Source: Candidatus Altimarinota bacterium (GTDB taxonomy: Bacteria; Cyanobacteriota; Cyanobacteriia; Cyanobacteriales; Microcystaceae). Taken from it: a DNA stretch of 64,000 nucleotides. Both the position numbers and the translations under genes were made by a program. Under the pieces are notes generated by a model. It was given only the letters and a program-made list of their open reading frames with translations, was not told the DNA's origin and searched no databases. How positions within the stretch are numbered: the stretch's first letter is position 1; each line of letters opens with the position of its first letter. The stretch lies in NCBI GenBank assembly GCA_012031035.1, contig JAAUUT010000007.1, forward strand, positions 1-64,000. Reading direction: 5' to 3'. Of the stretch, positions 46,968 through 56,871 are shown in pieces.

Positions 46968-46998
46968 TAGCCGTTAGCTTGGTAATAACTAACGGCTA
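46968..46998 (-). terminator. Rho-independent terminator of hhoA
   Basis: TAGCCGTTAG and CTAACGGCTA make a perfect 10-bp stem with an 11-nt loop, and on the minus strand TTTTT follows directly. It lies 33 bp after the hhoA stop, a textbook intrinsic terminator. Confidence 0.85.
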
Positions 46999-47031
46999 AA
47001 TGTTAACTTTAATAGGCTATTTCTACAAGAA

Positions 47032-48242
47032 TTAAGAAGCGTTGGAAAGTTGAGCCGTTTGAACGGTTAAATCCATCGTGCGATCGCCCCGTTGAATCTT
47101 GAGTTTGAGAGCGCGATCGAGTCCGGCATTTTCAACAATATCTTGCAATGCGCCCCCATCAGTAACCCGTTGATTATCCACAGAAAGAATCACATCTCCC
47201 ATACGCATACCTGCTTTTTCTGCTGGCGTATTTGGCATGACTCGCACGACGAGAACGCCTTGTACTTCTGGCACAAGGAATGGAGAATTAGGATTCTGAT
47301 TGCTCTCTCTCGCTAACTCTGGAGTCAGATTAAGCATTTGAACCCCGATATAAGGGTGCGGAACTCGTTTTCCAGCGGCGAGGAAACTTTCTAGGGATTT
47401 CGCCTTATTGATGGGAATGGCAAAACCAATCCCCATCGCGTCGGCCCTAATTGCCGTGTTGATGCCGATAACGTCGCCTCTGGCGTTTAATAAAGGGCCG
47501 CCAGAATTACCGGGGTTAATAGCTGCATCGGTTTGAATAAAGTCCAATCGTTTGTCGGGAATCCCTGCTTTAGCAGCAGAACGACTAATCGTGCTAACGA
47601 TGCCTAGAGTGACAGTATTGTCAAGTCCGACTGGGTTGCCGACTGCGATCGCCCAATCGCCTACCTGCACTTTGCCTGAATCTCCCAGACTTGCTACGGG
47701 TAAATCGCTTCCTTGAGGATTAATTTTAACCACTGCTAAGTCGGTTACTTCATCGCTTCCTTTAACTTCTCCATTAAAAGTGCGTCCATCTTTAAGCGTT
47801 ACCGTTACTTTATCGGCATTACTGACGACGTGAGCATTAGTTAGAATTACGCCAGAGCGATCGATAATAAATCCCGAACCTTGACCAGCGACTCGCTGTT
47901 GCTGGGGAGCCATCCTAAAGCGATCTCCAAAAAATCTCGGAAAAAGGGATCGTCAAACATAGGATCTAATTGCCGCGTTACGATTGCTTCTGTATCGATG
48001 CGGACGACTGCTGCTCCCGTTTTATTAACTGCTGCTGCGACGAAACTATTCTCGCCAATCGTAACAGGAACGGCTGACACAGCTTGAGAAACAAGGGAAT
48101 TTTGGTTTTGTGCTTGCGGCGTTTTCACAACGGGTTCGGCAACCGATGATAACATTTGGAAGCCACCAAAACATAAAAATACGCCCAGCAAGAGAGCAAT
48201 AAGATGAGAGGTTAATTGACGCGACAGCTTAGAAGTCTTCAT
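47032..48242 (-). CDS. hhoA: HhoA/HtrA-type serine protease with PDZ domain, frameshifted
   Basis: One base restored in the run at 47929-47934 gives a 403-residue protease. The 5' frame has an N-terminal membrane/signal segment (about 12-32) and VNKTGAAVVRIDTEA; after the shift come GSGFIID, catalytic His in TNAHVV, Asp in TDLAVVKI and Ser in NPGNSGGPLL, then one PDZ domain (GVLVVRVMPNTPAEKAGM). HtrA proteases degrade or refold damaged extracytoplasmic proteins under heat and light stress; cyanobacteria have HhoA, HhoB and HtrA, and which one this is remains uncertain. All catalytic residues are kept, so the shift is likely an error. Confidence 0.88.
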
Positions 48243-48609
48243 AAACTCAACACAATACTTTAGCCGTTCTGAAAAATCTTTTTATTTTTTATAGTTTCAA
48301 TCGCTATCTTAGCAAAACCAATAAGGAAACCGCCCTAACCGCCAGACTTAACCGGTGCGATCGCTTTTTCTACAACTCATCTTTGAAAAATTGTTCCCAA
48401 CCATCTGTCAAAAAATTAGCGACAAAACTTTGAGGTTTTATTGTATAGTCTTTAGGGTTATCGCAAATGTCATTTTCATTTAAAGGAAAAATCGCTTAAA
48501 ATTCTGTCGTATCAATTCAGAATTGGCTTTGAGCAAGCACTTTAGAATATAAAATCGCTCTATAATTTAACAACTAATTGATGTTTTTATTCTACTAGGA
48601 AATGCAAAA
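48243..48609. other. Divergent intergenic region between hhoA and foldase gene
   Basis: A 367-bp gap with no ORF of note. It holds a probable hhoA promoter (48288-48315) and, for the rightward gene, a TATAAT at 48561-48566 without a clear -35 partner. HIP1-like GTGCGATCGC is at about 48355. Confidence 0.4.
48288..48315 (-). promoter_or_regulatory. Candidate sigma-70 promoter of hhoA
   Basis: On the minus strand TTGCTA (48310-48315) and TATAAA (48288-48293) are separated by 16 bp, 45 bp before the hhoA ATG. Judged by eye; only the spacing and hexamers support it. Confidence 0.4.
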
Positions 48610-49344
48610 ATGAGTGTCGTAATCCAAATTGGCGAACTAGAAATTAACGATGAAGATTTATTTCCTCTGTTGGCACAGTATAGGATATTGCCACAACTCG
48701 CCAAAGAAGTGATAATCGAACGCGCGATCGCCAACATCGAATGTACCAACGAAGAAGAAAAGATAGCGCGGCAAAGATTTTATCAGCAATTTCAAATTAC
48801 CACAGAAGCCCAGATTAAGCTGTGGTTGAAACATCATGGCATGACTCCCGAACAACTCGATCGCCTCGTGCTGCGAGAAATTAAACTAGAAAAATACAAA
48901 CAGGAAACCTGGGGAAACCAAGTAGAGTCTCAGTTTCTACAGAGTAAGCGACAACTCGATCGCGTTGTCTATTCTCTCATTCGCAGTAAGGATGCAGGCA
49001 TTGCGCAAGAACTTTTTTTTCGCATTCAAGAAGGAGAAACAAGCTTTACCGAATTAGCTAGGAAATATTCCGAAGGAACCGAAGCGGAAACAGGCGGGTT
49101 AATCGGGCCGGTCGAACTCAACGTTCCCCATCCCAAAATCGCTCAAATGCTTAGCGCTACCCGTCCCGGACAACTGATTCCTCCGACTCGCGTAGGTGAT
49201 TGGTGGATTGTTTTGCGCTTAGAAAAATACTTATCTGCACAATTAGACGACCAAATGCGACAGCGCATTCTTAACGAACTTTTTCAAGCTTGGTTGAATG
49301 CAGAATATCAACAAAAAGTGTCTTATAAATCGATACTTTATTAA
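48610..49344 (+). CDS. Parvulin-type peptidyl-prolyl isomerase (foldase-like)
   Basis: The 244-residue protein has a SurA/PrsA-like N-terminal helical region (about 10-105) and a PpiC parvulin domain (about 115-215) with VVYSLIRSKDAGIAQELFFRI, FTELARKYSEGTEAETGGLIGPVEL and LSATRPGQLIPP. It has no signal peptide, so it would act in the cytosol. Cyanobacterial proteins of this kind often accompany ABC secretion genes; here an ABC-2 permease follows 20 bp later and its ATPase after that, suggesting an export-linked role. Confidence 0.85.
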   Translation: MSVVIQIGELEINDEDLFPLLAQYRILPQLAKEVIIERAIANIECTNEEEKIARQRFYQQFQITTEAQIKLWLKHHGMTPEQLDRLVLREIKLEKYKQETWGNQVESQFLQSKRQLDRVVYSLIRSKDAGIAQELFFRIQEGETSFTELARKYSEGTEAETGGLIGPVELNVPHPKIAQMLSATRPGQLIPPTRVGDWWIVLRLEKYLSAQLDDQMRQRILNELFQAWLNAEYQQKVSYKSILY

Positions 49345-49364
49345 GCGTTATCGATAAAATTCTC

Positions 49365-50138
49365 GTGAAATATTGGCGCGAAACAATTGCAGTAGCTCAA
49401 AGAATTTTGACAGAATTATGGCGGCGGCGACGCAGCTTAATTTTTTGGTGTATTTTTCCAATTTCTGTCTTGTTTTTAAATGGATATATCCTAGCGGAAA
49501 GGGCAAAACTTTCGCTTGCTGAAGCGATGGAATTTGCTGCGCCTTCTACGTTAGTAGGTGCGGCTTTATTTTTTAGTTGTTTGGGCGGTAGCGTTGCAAC
49601 TGTCGTTTCAGAAAGAGAGCAAAAAACCCTAAAAAGGCTATTCATTTCGCCGTTAAGTGGAACGTCTTATTTTCTTGGTATATTTTTTGCTCACTGTTTT
49701 ATTGGGGTGGGACAAGCAATTTTAGTGTACGCGATCGCGACTTCAATGGGAGCCAAATTTGAGGGTTCTATTGGATTGGGATTGCTGATTATTTTCTTAA
49801 GTATTATCGCTTACGTTGGTGTAGGTTTTATTTTAGGAACGCAATTAGCAAGGCGTACCGAAGATGTTAATGCTTTAGTTGCTACTTTTGGCGTACCGTT
49901 GCTTATTTTAGGAGGAGCCTTTTTGCCGACTTCTTTGTTTCCCGAAAACTTACTAGAAGTTGCTAAATTTAATCCGATTTATCACATGAATGAATCGTTA
50001 GTTGCTGTTTGGGCTAATGGAGATAATTTATCCGCAATTAATTCCCATTTTGTTTTTTTGTGCATCTTTGCTTTAGTAACTATCGTTTTAGGATGGCTTT
50101 CTTATCGAAGTATGTTAATAGTTGAGAGACGATTGTAA
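49365..50138 (+). CDS. ABC-2 type transporter permease
   Basis: The 257-residue permease, starting with GTG, has six hydrophobic helices and the ABC-2 signature VATVVSEREQKTLKRLFISPLSGT (split, about 79-102). The conserved PIYHMNESL lies in the last loop. It is 9 bp before the matching ATPase gene and 20 bp after the foldase gene. Substrate unknown; related systems export polysaccharides, lipids or antibiotics. Confidence 0.88.
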   Translation: MKYWRETIAVAQRILTELWRRRRSLIFWCIFPISVLFLNGYILAERAKLSLAEAMEFAAPSTLVGAALFFSCLGGSVATVVSEREQKTLKRLFISPLSGTSYFLGIFFAHCFIGVGQAILVYAIATSMGAKFEGSIGLGLLIIFLSIIAYVGVGFILGTQLARRTEDVNALVATFGVPLLILGGAFLPTSLFPENLLEVAKFNPIYHMNESLVAVWANGDNLSAINSHFVFLCIFALVTIVLGWLSYRSMLIVERRL

Positions 50139-50147
50139 AATTTTTAG

Positions 50148-51044
50148 ATGCTAAAAATTAAAAACTTAAACAAAACATACGGCAACCGTCAAGTTTTAAA
50201 TAATTTAACTTTTCAAATTAATTCTGGCGAAATTTATGGGTTACTAGGGGCAAATGGGGCAGGTAAAACTACAACCATTAATATTATTTGTAATCTCCTC
50301 AAAGCCGATAGTGGCGAGATTTCAATCGGCGATCGCCCGGTTTCCAAAGCAACCAAAAATTGGATTGGCATTGCTCCTCAAGAAAACTTACTTTATAAAA
50401 GTTTGAGTTGCGAAGAAAACCTCAAATTCTACGCACAAATTTATGGATTAACGGGTAAAAAGTGCCGCCAACAAATTGAAGAATCGCTAACAGCAGTTAA
50501 TCTCTTAGAAAGGGCAAGAAATCCCATTGAAACCCTTAGTGGTGGAATGCAACGGCGAATGAATATAGCTGTAGCCTTAGTACATCAACCAAAACTATTA
50601 ATCTTAGACGAACCAACAACAGGATTGGATATCGAAACTCGTTATGAAATTTGGGAGTTAATCTGGCACCTAAAAAGTCAAGGAATGACAATTTTATTGA
50701 CGACGCATTTATTAGATGAAGCACAGCGCTTATGTCAGAAAATTGGCATATTAAAAAGAGGACAAATTATTGCCCAAGGAAGTTTAGATGAACTGCGAAA
50801 GTACATTCCGGCCCAAGAAATTATTACCATTGAAACCGAACAAGAAGAATCCGCGATCGCGCTGGCAACTCAACTTGGATTTACTCATCGACGCTATGGT
50901 AACGACCTCGCTTTTTGGCTGCCGAAACCCTTAGAATTAAAAGAAATTTTATCTTATTTTGAAGGAATATCAATTAATTCTATTTCGCGACAATCCATAC
51001 AACTAGAGCATATTTATCTCGAAGTGATGAGGGGAGATTGGTGA
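50148..51044 (+). CDS. ABC transporter ATP-binding protein
   Basis: The 298-residue ATPase has Walker A GANGAGKTTT (about 34-43), Q-loop GIAPQENLLYKSLSC, signature LSGGMQRRMNIA, Walker B LLILDEPTTGLD and switch LLTTHLLDE. The C-terminal extension (about 220-298) is typical of CcmA/DrrA-type subunits that pair with the ABC-2 permease encoded just upstream. Its end overlaps the convergent radical SAM gene by 31 bp. Confidence 0.9.
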   Translation: MLKIKNLNKTYGNRQVLNNLTFQINSGEIYGLLGANGAGKTTTINIICNLLKADSGEISIGDRPVSKATKNWIGIAPQENLLYKSLSCEENLKFYAQIYGLTGKKCRQQIEESLTAVNLLERARNPIETLSGGMQRRMNIAVALVHQPKLLILDEPTTGLDIETRYEIWELIWHLKSQGMTILLTTHLLDEAQRLCQKIGILKRGQIIAQGSLDELRKYIPAQEIITIETEQEESAIALATQLGFTHRRYGNDLAFWLPKPLELKEILSYFEGISINSISRQSIQLEHIYLEVMRGDW

Positions 51045-52660
51045 TTTGGGACTGGCGATCGCCAAGCTATCGATTCGTTCAAATGTTTAATTAATGTTGT
51101 CTTTGGAAGCGGCCCTTCTATGCAATCCCAAGGCAATCTTTTGTCTGTTGACCAATCGCTATGGACGTAATCATCTAGATCGGGTAATTTGCTTTTGAGT
51201 TCTTTAAAAGCGCGTTTATAACTACCCAAAGAATCGCCATATTGTCGAGTTAGTTCTAAGACTGAAGAAAGACGACGATCGCCCCTCGAAATTAAAGCTT
51301 GAATGACCGACCAATTATAACTTTCTGGACGAAATTCTATCCCGCGCGATCGCAATTGTTTTTCTAACCATTTCAATTTCTTTTGCGCATCTTTATTGAC
51401 TCCAAACCACTGAAAAGGGGTGTGAGATTTCGGGACAAACGTGCTGCATCCAAAGCTTATTCGCAATCCTGAAGCCGCTTTTTTAACGGCTTGTAACATT
51501 TCTAGGGTTTGTTCGAGATCGCTGTCTTCTTCCCCAGGAATTCCAACCATTCCATACAATTTTATGGCTTTTAATCCTCCTGCTTTGGCGTTGATTGCCG
51601 CTTGAATTATCTCCTCATTAGTCAGCTTTTTATTAATAATTTTTCTAACTTTTTCAGACCCACTTTCAACAGCGATGGTGATCGATCGCGTGTCTCGTTG
51701 TGCTAAGGTTTTAGCTAATTTTTCCGTCACTGTATTGGTACGGACAGACGCAATACTCAAGCGAACATTATCGTATTGCGGTCGAGATAAGTAATCTAAT
51801 AACCCTTCAAACTCAGGATGTTGGGTAACGGATGCACCTAATAATCCAATGCGATTGGTAACTTTTAATCCCTTTTCAATAGCAGGAATTAAAGACCCTT
51901 CCAAACTCGCCGTGCGAAATGGTAGCGTCAAATAACTTGCCAGACAGAAGCGACACATTTCAGGACAACTGCGTACCACTTCCACCATATAAATATTTTC
52001 CCAAGCAGCTTTTTCTGTCACTACAGTAGAAGCAGAAAGCACATTACCGCGATAGGTTTGTTTTTGAACAGTAGGAGAAATAGTAGCGTCTATTGGTGCG
52101 ATCGCCTGAATTTGTCCGTCGGGACTGCGATAAGTCACCTCATACAAGCTAGGAACGTAAATTCCTGGAACTCGTGCGAGATGGCGCAATTTGGTTTGAC
52201 GGTCGCAATTTTTGACTTCTTGGTAAGCATCGATAAAATCATCGAGTAAATTTTCCCCATCGCCAACTAAGATGAGGTCGAAAAAATTGGCAAACGGTTC
52301 GGGATTGGCGGTTAAAACAGGCCCGCCGCCAAAAACGAGGGGATGGGAATCATCGCGATCGCAACTATGAAAAGGAATTTCTAAAAATTCCAGCAAATTG
52401 AGAATATTAATATAGTCCAATTCCCAGGAAAAAGAAAACCCTAGCAATTGTGGCGATCGCACCAGAGGTTCGTGTAAATCGGTAAATAATCGACTGACGC
52501 GCAGATCGGAACGCCGTGCTAAAGTTGCCCAGACAATTTGATAGCCTAGACTGGTAATTCCTACGCTATATTCGTTGGGAAAAGCAAAGATCGTCCCGAC
52601 TGCATCGGGTTCAGCAGAAGCAGGCGTAAAAAGAAGGCGTTCGCGATCGAATACAGTCAT
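51014..52660 (-). CDS. B12-binding-type radical SAM protein
   Basis: The 548-residue protein has an N-terminal Rossmann-like part (FAFPNEYSVGITSLGYQ, DLHEPLVRSPQLLGFSFSWELDY), resembling B12-binding domains in shape although a DxHxxG cobalamin motif is not evident, and a radical SAM core with CPEMCRFC (CxxxCxxC), which binds the 4Fe-4S cluster. IGLLGASVTQHPEF and VESGSEKVRKIINK are barrel motifs, and GIPGEEDSDL is a SAM-binding loop. Such cyanobacterial proteins are uncharacterised and may act in lipid or tRNA modification. It is separated by 34 bp from the following 2H-phosphoesterase-like gene on the same strand. Confidence 0.82.
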   Translation of the reverse strand: MTVFDRERLLFTPASAEPDAVGTIFAFPNEYSVGITSLGYQIVWATLARRSDLRVSRLFTDLHEPLVRSPQLLGFSFSWELDYINILNLLEFLEIPFHSCDRDDSHPLVFGGGPVLTANPEPFANFFDLILVGDGENLLDDFIDAYQEVKNCDRQTKLRHLARVPGIYVPSLYEVTYRSPDGQIQAIAPIDATISPTVQKQTYRGNVLSASTVVTEKAAWENIYMVEVVRSCPEMCRFCLASYLTLPFRTASLEGSLIPAIEKGLKVTNRIGLLGASVTQHPEFEGLLDYLSRPQYDNVRLSIASVRTNTVTEKLAKTLAQRDTRSITIAVESGSEKVRKIINKKLTNEEIIQAAINAKAGGLKAIKLYGMVGIPGEEDSDLEQTLEMLQAVKKAASGLRISFGCSTFVPKSHTPFQWFGVNKDAQKKLKWLEKQLRSRGIEFRPESYNWSVIQALISRGDRRLSSVLELTRQYGDSLGSYKRAFKELKSKLPDLDDYVHSDWSTDKRLPWDCIEGPLPKTTLIKHLNESIAWRSPVPNHQSPLITSR

Positions 52661-52694
52661 CTGAATGATGAATTATGAATGATGAATGATGAAA

Positions 52695-53467
52695 TTAAAG
52701 TTCGACAATAGGCCAATCGGGTTCTCGCCAATAGCGCGTCATATCGTTAAATTTGTGCAATTGTACTCGATCTACTTTTAGGAATTGAGGTTCGCTTTCC
52801 AACCAGCGATCGTTAAAGTTACTAAGAATTGTTACCATGCGATCGCGATCTAAATCGCTTTGAATCTCTCCAAAATATCCTAGCGTTACGTGACCCGTCA
52901 GATAATATTGTTGTTCGATTCCTAATGAAATTAAATTAGCATTTTGATAAATCGAGCGTCGCAACTGAATAATTTTCTCGTAATCTGCCTCATCTGTTGG
53001 CACTAAACCCACTACTAAAGCGCGAGGTAAAATAATTAAGCCAAGCAGTTGCCATTGACCCGAAGTGCTAGGTAAAACCGTCTGCTTGTAATTGTGAAAG
53101 CTTTCGCGGAGATATTTCTGGAGTTGAGGGTCAAAATCAGGATTTTTGCCGTCAAGTCTTTATAGGCGCTATCCCAAATGAGATCGGCGATGGTTAGATG
53201 AAAACTCTTAGCAGGAATCGGAATGACTAACCCCGGATCGAGTTGTTCTAGTAGCTGCTGTTGGCTAGTTTCCAGATGGCTAAAGAAGGTCGAATTCTGC
53301 GAGTCATTTTCTGCGAGTGGCGCGATCGCGCTAAAACCCGGAAAAGGAACGGGGATTCCTTCTTTAAATTTAGGAGACTTTTGAATATGCTGTAGTTGAG
53401 TCTCGTAGGTAGAAGGCAAGGTTAGTCTTGCCATCCGATTAACATAATTTTGATAAGTTTCGTCCAA
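52695..53467 (-). CDS. DUF1868-type 2H phosphoesterase-like protein, frameshifted
   Basis: One base restored in the run at 53143-53147 gives a 257-residue protein. The first frame has NYVNRMARLTLPSTYETQL and FHLTIADL; the second gives KNPDFDPQLQKYLRESFH and GHVTLGYFGE. The two His-x-Thr motifs (FHLT and GHVT) mark the 2H phosphoesterase fold that opens cyclic phosphates in RNA or nucleotides, matching the DUF1868 layout. Substrate unknown. It probably shares a transcript with the radical SAM gene downstream (34-bp gap). Confidence 0.8.
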
Positions 53468-53659
53468 TCTAACTTCCTCTATAAGTGACTATACTTATTT
53501 TCTCTAATCTAACTGTTCTCAGAATTCATATTTGATTAATTCATAATTTATAATTCACGCCTAATGTGAATTAGAAGTTGAAACTCCCATGATTTCGTTA
53601 CTCAGTCAATGGAAGCGCTCTTCAAAGTCATTTTGAAACCTCCCTGACACAAGTATGAA

Positions 53660-53712
53660 TACTAATTTCACATAATTCATAATTCATAATTTATAATTCA
53701 TAATTTCTTAAT
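53660..53712. repeat. AATTCATAATT-type short repeat
   Basis: Several tandem copies of a heptamer close to AATTCAT/AATTTAT fill the space just before holA. Similar stretches lie at about 30795-30840, 45000-45020, 52655-52690 and 61620-61700. Confidence 0.65.
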
Positions 53713-54705
53713 ATGCCAATTTATTTCTTTTGGGGAGACGATGATTTTGCGATCGCCCATGAAGTCAAACGATTGCATAAAACTGTCCTCGACCCCCACT
53801 GGGTTCAATTTAACTACGATAAAATTTCTGGCGATGAACCCAATGCGACAATACAAGCATTAGAAAGATCGATGACTCCTGTCTTTGGGATGGGAGGACG
53901 GTTGATTTGGTTGGTGGAGACAACCCTCGCTCAACAATGTCCAGAAGCGTTGTTATCTCGCTTGCAAGAAACCTTGAGTGCTATTCCCCCTACTTCCCAT
54001 CTTCTACTGACTTCGAGTAAAAAACCAGACTCCCGACTCAAGTCCACAAAGCTTCTCCGTGAATATACGGAGTTTCAAGAATTCTCATCGATTCTACCTT
54101 GGAAAACCGAGGAACTGATCGCAAATGTCGAGCGAGTCTCTAAGCAAGTAGGGGTTAAATTAGCGCCTGCTGCTAGAGAACTTTTAGCCGAATTGGTGGG
54201 TAATAATACCAGACAATTATGGAGCGAATTAGAAAAATTAAGCCTTTATGTGGCAGACGCAACTAAACCCGTAAATAGCGACCTTGTTGCCAAATTAGTC
54301 AATGCTACGACTCAAAATAGCTTGCAGTTGGCTGAAGCAATTAGCAAAGGTAAGACTGATATCGCTTTGGAATTAATTACGGCTCTCCTTAACAGTAACG
54401 AACCCGCCTTAAAAATTGTTGCAACTTTAGTCGGACAGTTTCGGACTTGGGCGATCGTTAAATTACAACTCGAAGCTGGAGAAAGAGACGAGAAAACGAT
54501 CGCGATCGCCGCAGAAATCAATAATCCTAAACGAATTTTTATCATACGCAAACAAATTCAAGCGCTTTCTGCTCGCCAACTTCTTGCTGCTTTACCGATC
54601 TTGCTAGAACTAGAGTTTAACCTTAAAAGCGGTGCTATTGTCCTGCCTACTTTGCAAATTCAGATTGTTAAACTTTGTCAAGTTTTTAAAACTTCGCTAC
54701 CTTAA
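53713..54705 (+). CDS. holA: DNA polymerase III delta subunit HolA
   Basis: The 330-residue protein matches the delta subunit of the clamp loader: PIYFFWGDDDFAIAHEVKRL at the start, MTPVFGMGGRLIWL, and the helical C-terminal part with LLAELVGNNTRQLWSELEKLSLY, AISKGKTDIALELITALL and LVGQFRTWAIVKL. Delta opens the sliding clamp at replication sites. It is essential and usually lies alone, as here. ATG start at 53713 follows an AT-rich repeat tract with no strong ribosome site. Confidence 0.9.
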   Translation: MPIYFFWGDDDFAIAHEVKRLHKTVLDPHWVQFNYDKISGDEPNATIQALERSMTPVFGMGGRLIWLVETTLAQQCPEALLSRLQETLSAIPPTSHLLLTSSKKPDSRLKSTKLLREYTEFQEFSSILPWKTEELIANVERVSKQVGVKLAPAARELLAELVGNNTRQLWSELEKLSLYVADATKPVNSDLVAKLVNATTQNSLQLAEAISKGKTDIALELITALLNSNEPALKIVATLVGQFRTWAIVKLQLEAGERDEKTIAIAAEINNPKRIFIIRKQIQALSARQLLAALPILLELEFNLKSGAIVLPTLQIQIVKLCQVFKTSLP

Positions 54706-55037
54706 AATCTTCTCCGCAAATATACGGATTTATGAAATTTAATTTCATACAATCTTAGGGCTAACCGCATTAAAAAATTAAGTGTTTTTACGATGCCTTA
54801 TAAACTCTCAGTAGTTTACACTGAAATTAGCAGGAAAAGATTGTCGAGAAAATTAATTTTTCAACAAGACAGCCAAGTCAATCTTTGAAGTTTATGAAAA
54901 AGTTAAGAAGACATTATTGAATTATTTAAAGATTGCGTGTAAAGAAAGCTAAGCACTACTGATGAGTTATTGCTTCCCAAATTTAATGACAAACATAAAA
55001 AGCAAGCCTTATCTCATCGGTCGATCCCTAACCCACA
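54706..55037. other. Intergenic region with hairpin, no gene seen
   Basis: This 332-bp gap between holA and the SUMF1-domain gene contains a small palindrome TATGAAAT-TTA-ATTTCATA (54731-54749), which may end holA transcription. The remainder is AT-rich with no ORF, and presumably includes the promoter of the following gene. Confidence 0.4.
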
Positions 55038-55880
55038 ATGAATACTCAAGAATTTGAATTTGATATGGCAACCGTAAGATCGCAAGCAGGAGAACTTAAA
55101 CTCAGTCGTTCTCAAGGTTATTACTTTAGCGAAAATTTAGGAGCCGATTGCGTCTTAGAAATGGTAGCGATTCCTGAAGGAACTTTTATGATGGGATCGC
55201 CCGACATTGAGAAAGAAGCCTACGACAGCGAAAAGCCCGAACATCAAGTAGCGGTAAAACCCTTCTTTATGGGAAAATATCCTATCACTCAAACCCAGTG
55301 GCAAGTAGTAGCCACGATGCCAAAAGTCGAACTAGCACTTAACCCCAACCCCTCCAAATATCAAGGCGATAACCATCCCGTCGAGAGAGTTTCTTGGTAC
55401 GAGGCGATCGAATTTTGTTGGCGACTGTCGAGATTAACGGGCAAACATTATCGACTGCCAACAGAAGCTGAATGGGAATATGCCTGTCGATCGCGCACCA
55501 ATAGCCGCTTTCATTTTGGGAGGAGTCTACCCAAGCATCTCGCTAACTGTTATGGATCGCAATCAAAAAATCGATATCCAGAAAGCACTACTCCCGTTGG
55601 TTTATTTGGCGTAGCCAATGCCTTTGGATTATACGATATGCACGGAAATGTCAACGAGTGGTGCGTTGATGGTTGGCATGAAGATTACAACGACGCACCA
55701 ACCAACGGCAGCGCTTGGTTAGATGAAGTGGAAGCTCAAGAGCGCGTCATTCGTGGAGGATTTTGGCTCTCTTATCCGAGAAACTGCCGTTCGGCTTATC
55801 GAGATAGCTACGAACCCGATTCAAGATCGAGCGTTATTGGTTTTCGTGTAGTCTGCGAAACAGAAAATAGCTTATTTTGA
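55038..55880 (+). CDS. SUMF1-domain (FGE-sulfatase-like) protein
   Basis: The 280-residue protein is a C-type-lectin-like SUMF1 domain from about residue 40: VAIPEGTFMMGSP, YPITQTQWQVV, HPVERVSWYEAIEFCWRLS, YRLPTEAEWEYACR, YDMHGNVNEWC, and RGGFWLSYPRNCRSAYRD. True formylglycine-generating enzymes need a Cys pair in the last region; here only one of the expected cysteines (NCRS) is seen, so sulfatase activation is unlikely. Cyanobacterial members are often cell-surface or signalling proteins of unknown role. No signal peptide is evident and no sulfatase gene is adjacent. Confidence 0.82.
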   Translation: MNTQEFEFDMATVRSQAGELKLSRSQGYYFSENLGADCVLEMVAIPEGTFMMGSPDIEKEAYDSEKPEHQVAVKPFFMGKYPITQTQWQVVATMPKVELALNPNPSKYQGDNHPVERVSWYEAIEFCWRLSRLTGKHYRLPTEAEWEYACRSRTNSRFHFGRSLPKHLANCYGSQSKNRYPESTTPVGLFGVANAFGLYDMHGNVNEWCVDGWHEDYNDAPTNGSAWLDEVEAQERVIRGGFWLSYPRNCRSAYRDSYEPDSRSSVIGFRVVCETENSLF

Positions 55881-55914
55881 AGTCGAAAGTAAATAATCCT
55901 CCTTGTCTGTTCCA

Positions 55915-56592
55915 CTAGCCACTGGTCGCTGATAAAGTGGCTCGCTTTTTCGCGGGTAGCTTTTCTTTAGGAATAATGGGATAGCTCTTAAATTGTGCGA
56001 TCGCTGCACTAGCGCTTTTGACGACATCGCTATCAAAATCTCGTAACGCTCGTTTAAGAAAAGGAAGTGCTTTTGCAGATTTACTCTCTCCAAGCGCGAT
56101 CGTAGCCGCTTGACGGACTGATGGGTCGGGATCTTGACTTAACTGCCCCAGAACAGCAATAGTTTGTTGCAGGTGAGGCTTTGCTCGTTGCTCGGCAACA
56201 AGTTTTCCTAGAGAGACAGCTACCGATTTACGGATCTGGCTATCGGGATTGGTTTTAGCATCCATTAATTCAAATAATTCTACTTGTTCGTTTGTCTTAA
56301 TAGTAATTGGAATAGATGCTTGTTTTGGCGGCTGAGTATCGACAGGTTTGAGAAGACTTGTTGGTGAAGCTTTTAAGTTTTTTTTCTCAACAGGGGTAAA
56401 CTGAGTTTTTGTTTGGGTAGGAGCGAATGCCGAATCGAGGCTTTTTTTGGTTATTCCAACTGTCTTGCTAGGACGGCTAGCTTGAAGTCGCTCGGCTCTC
56501 GCTTTCAAGTACACAAAAACAGCGACAACCCCCATCAGTATAAAAACTAGGGAATTTAAAACAAAGGTAAAAGCTTGTTGAAGAGTGTTCAT
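55915..56592 (-). CDS. Membrane-anchored HEAT-repeat protein
   Basis: The 225-residue protein has one N-terminal helix (about 8-30), a Lys/Pro/Ser-rich linker (about 35-95) and HEAT-like repeats (about 100-205) such as SQIRKSVAVSLGKLV, DPSVRQAATIALGE and DSDVVKSASAAIAQF. HEAT repeats form a superhelix for protein binding; the helix would tether it to a membrane. It lies convergent to the SUMF1 gene. Function unknown. Confidence 0.7.
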   Translation of the reverse strand: MNTLQQAFTFVLNSLVFILMGVVAVFVYLKARAERLQASRPSKTVGITKKSLDSAFAPTQTKTQFTPVEKKNLKASPTSLLKPVDTQPPKQASIPITIKTNEQVELFELMDAKTNPDSQIRKSVAVSLGKLVAEQRAKPHLQQTIAVLGQLSQDPDPSVRQAATIALGESKSAKALPFLKRALRDFDSDVVKSASAAIAQFKSYPIIPKEKLPAKKRATLSATSG

Positions 56593-56640
56593 CAGATCGA
56601 AACCAGATATAGAATTAAAATCGCCCGAAAGCTACAAACT

Positions 56641-56832
56641 CTATTTAACTTTATATTTTTCGAGAATCGCAAAAATTCTTTTTGTCTGGTTTTTTTCTTC
56701 CTGCGTAAACTCTTTATCGATTCCCTTAACTAAGGGCGAAGAAGCATCAATCATCTCGCGATATCTCTTTAAAGCTTCCGCGACTTCCGCATCGTTCCAA
56801 TCAATCTTGTCGTACTGTAGTTTGAGGGTCAT
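56641..56832 (-). CDS. Small conserved hypothetical protein, 63 residues
   Basis: The acidic/basic helical peptide MTLKLQYDKIDWNDAEVAEAL...ILEKYKVK has no cysteine, hydrophobic helix or known domain. The first half (KIDWNDAEVAEALKRYREM) looks like a compact helical hairpin. It is probably a cytosolic helical protein. The 48-bp gap to the HEAT gene and the same orientation suggest co-transcription. I recall similar short ORFs in cyanobacteria without function. Confidence 0.5.
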   Translation of the reverse strand: MTLKLQYDKIDWNDAEVAEALKRYREMIDASSPLVKGIDKEFTQEEKNQTKRIFAILEKYKVK

Positions 56833-56871
56833 ATCAGTATATTAGGAGTTTAGGAGTTCACACCCCTCGTT

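Noticed and set aside
55038-55880. True formylglycine-generating enzyme
   Set aside because: The domain matches SUMF1, but the expected catalytic cysteine pair is not seen and no sulfatase is nearby.
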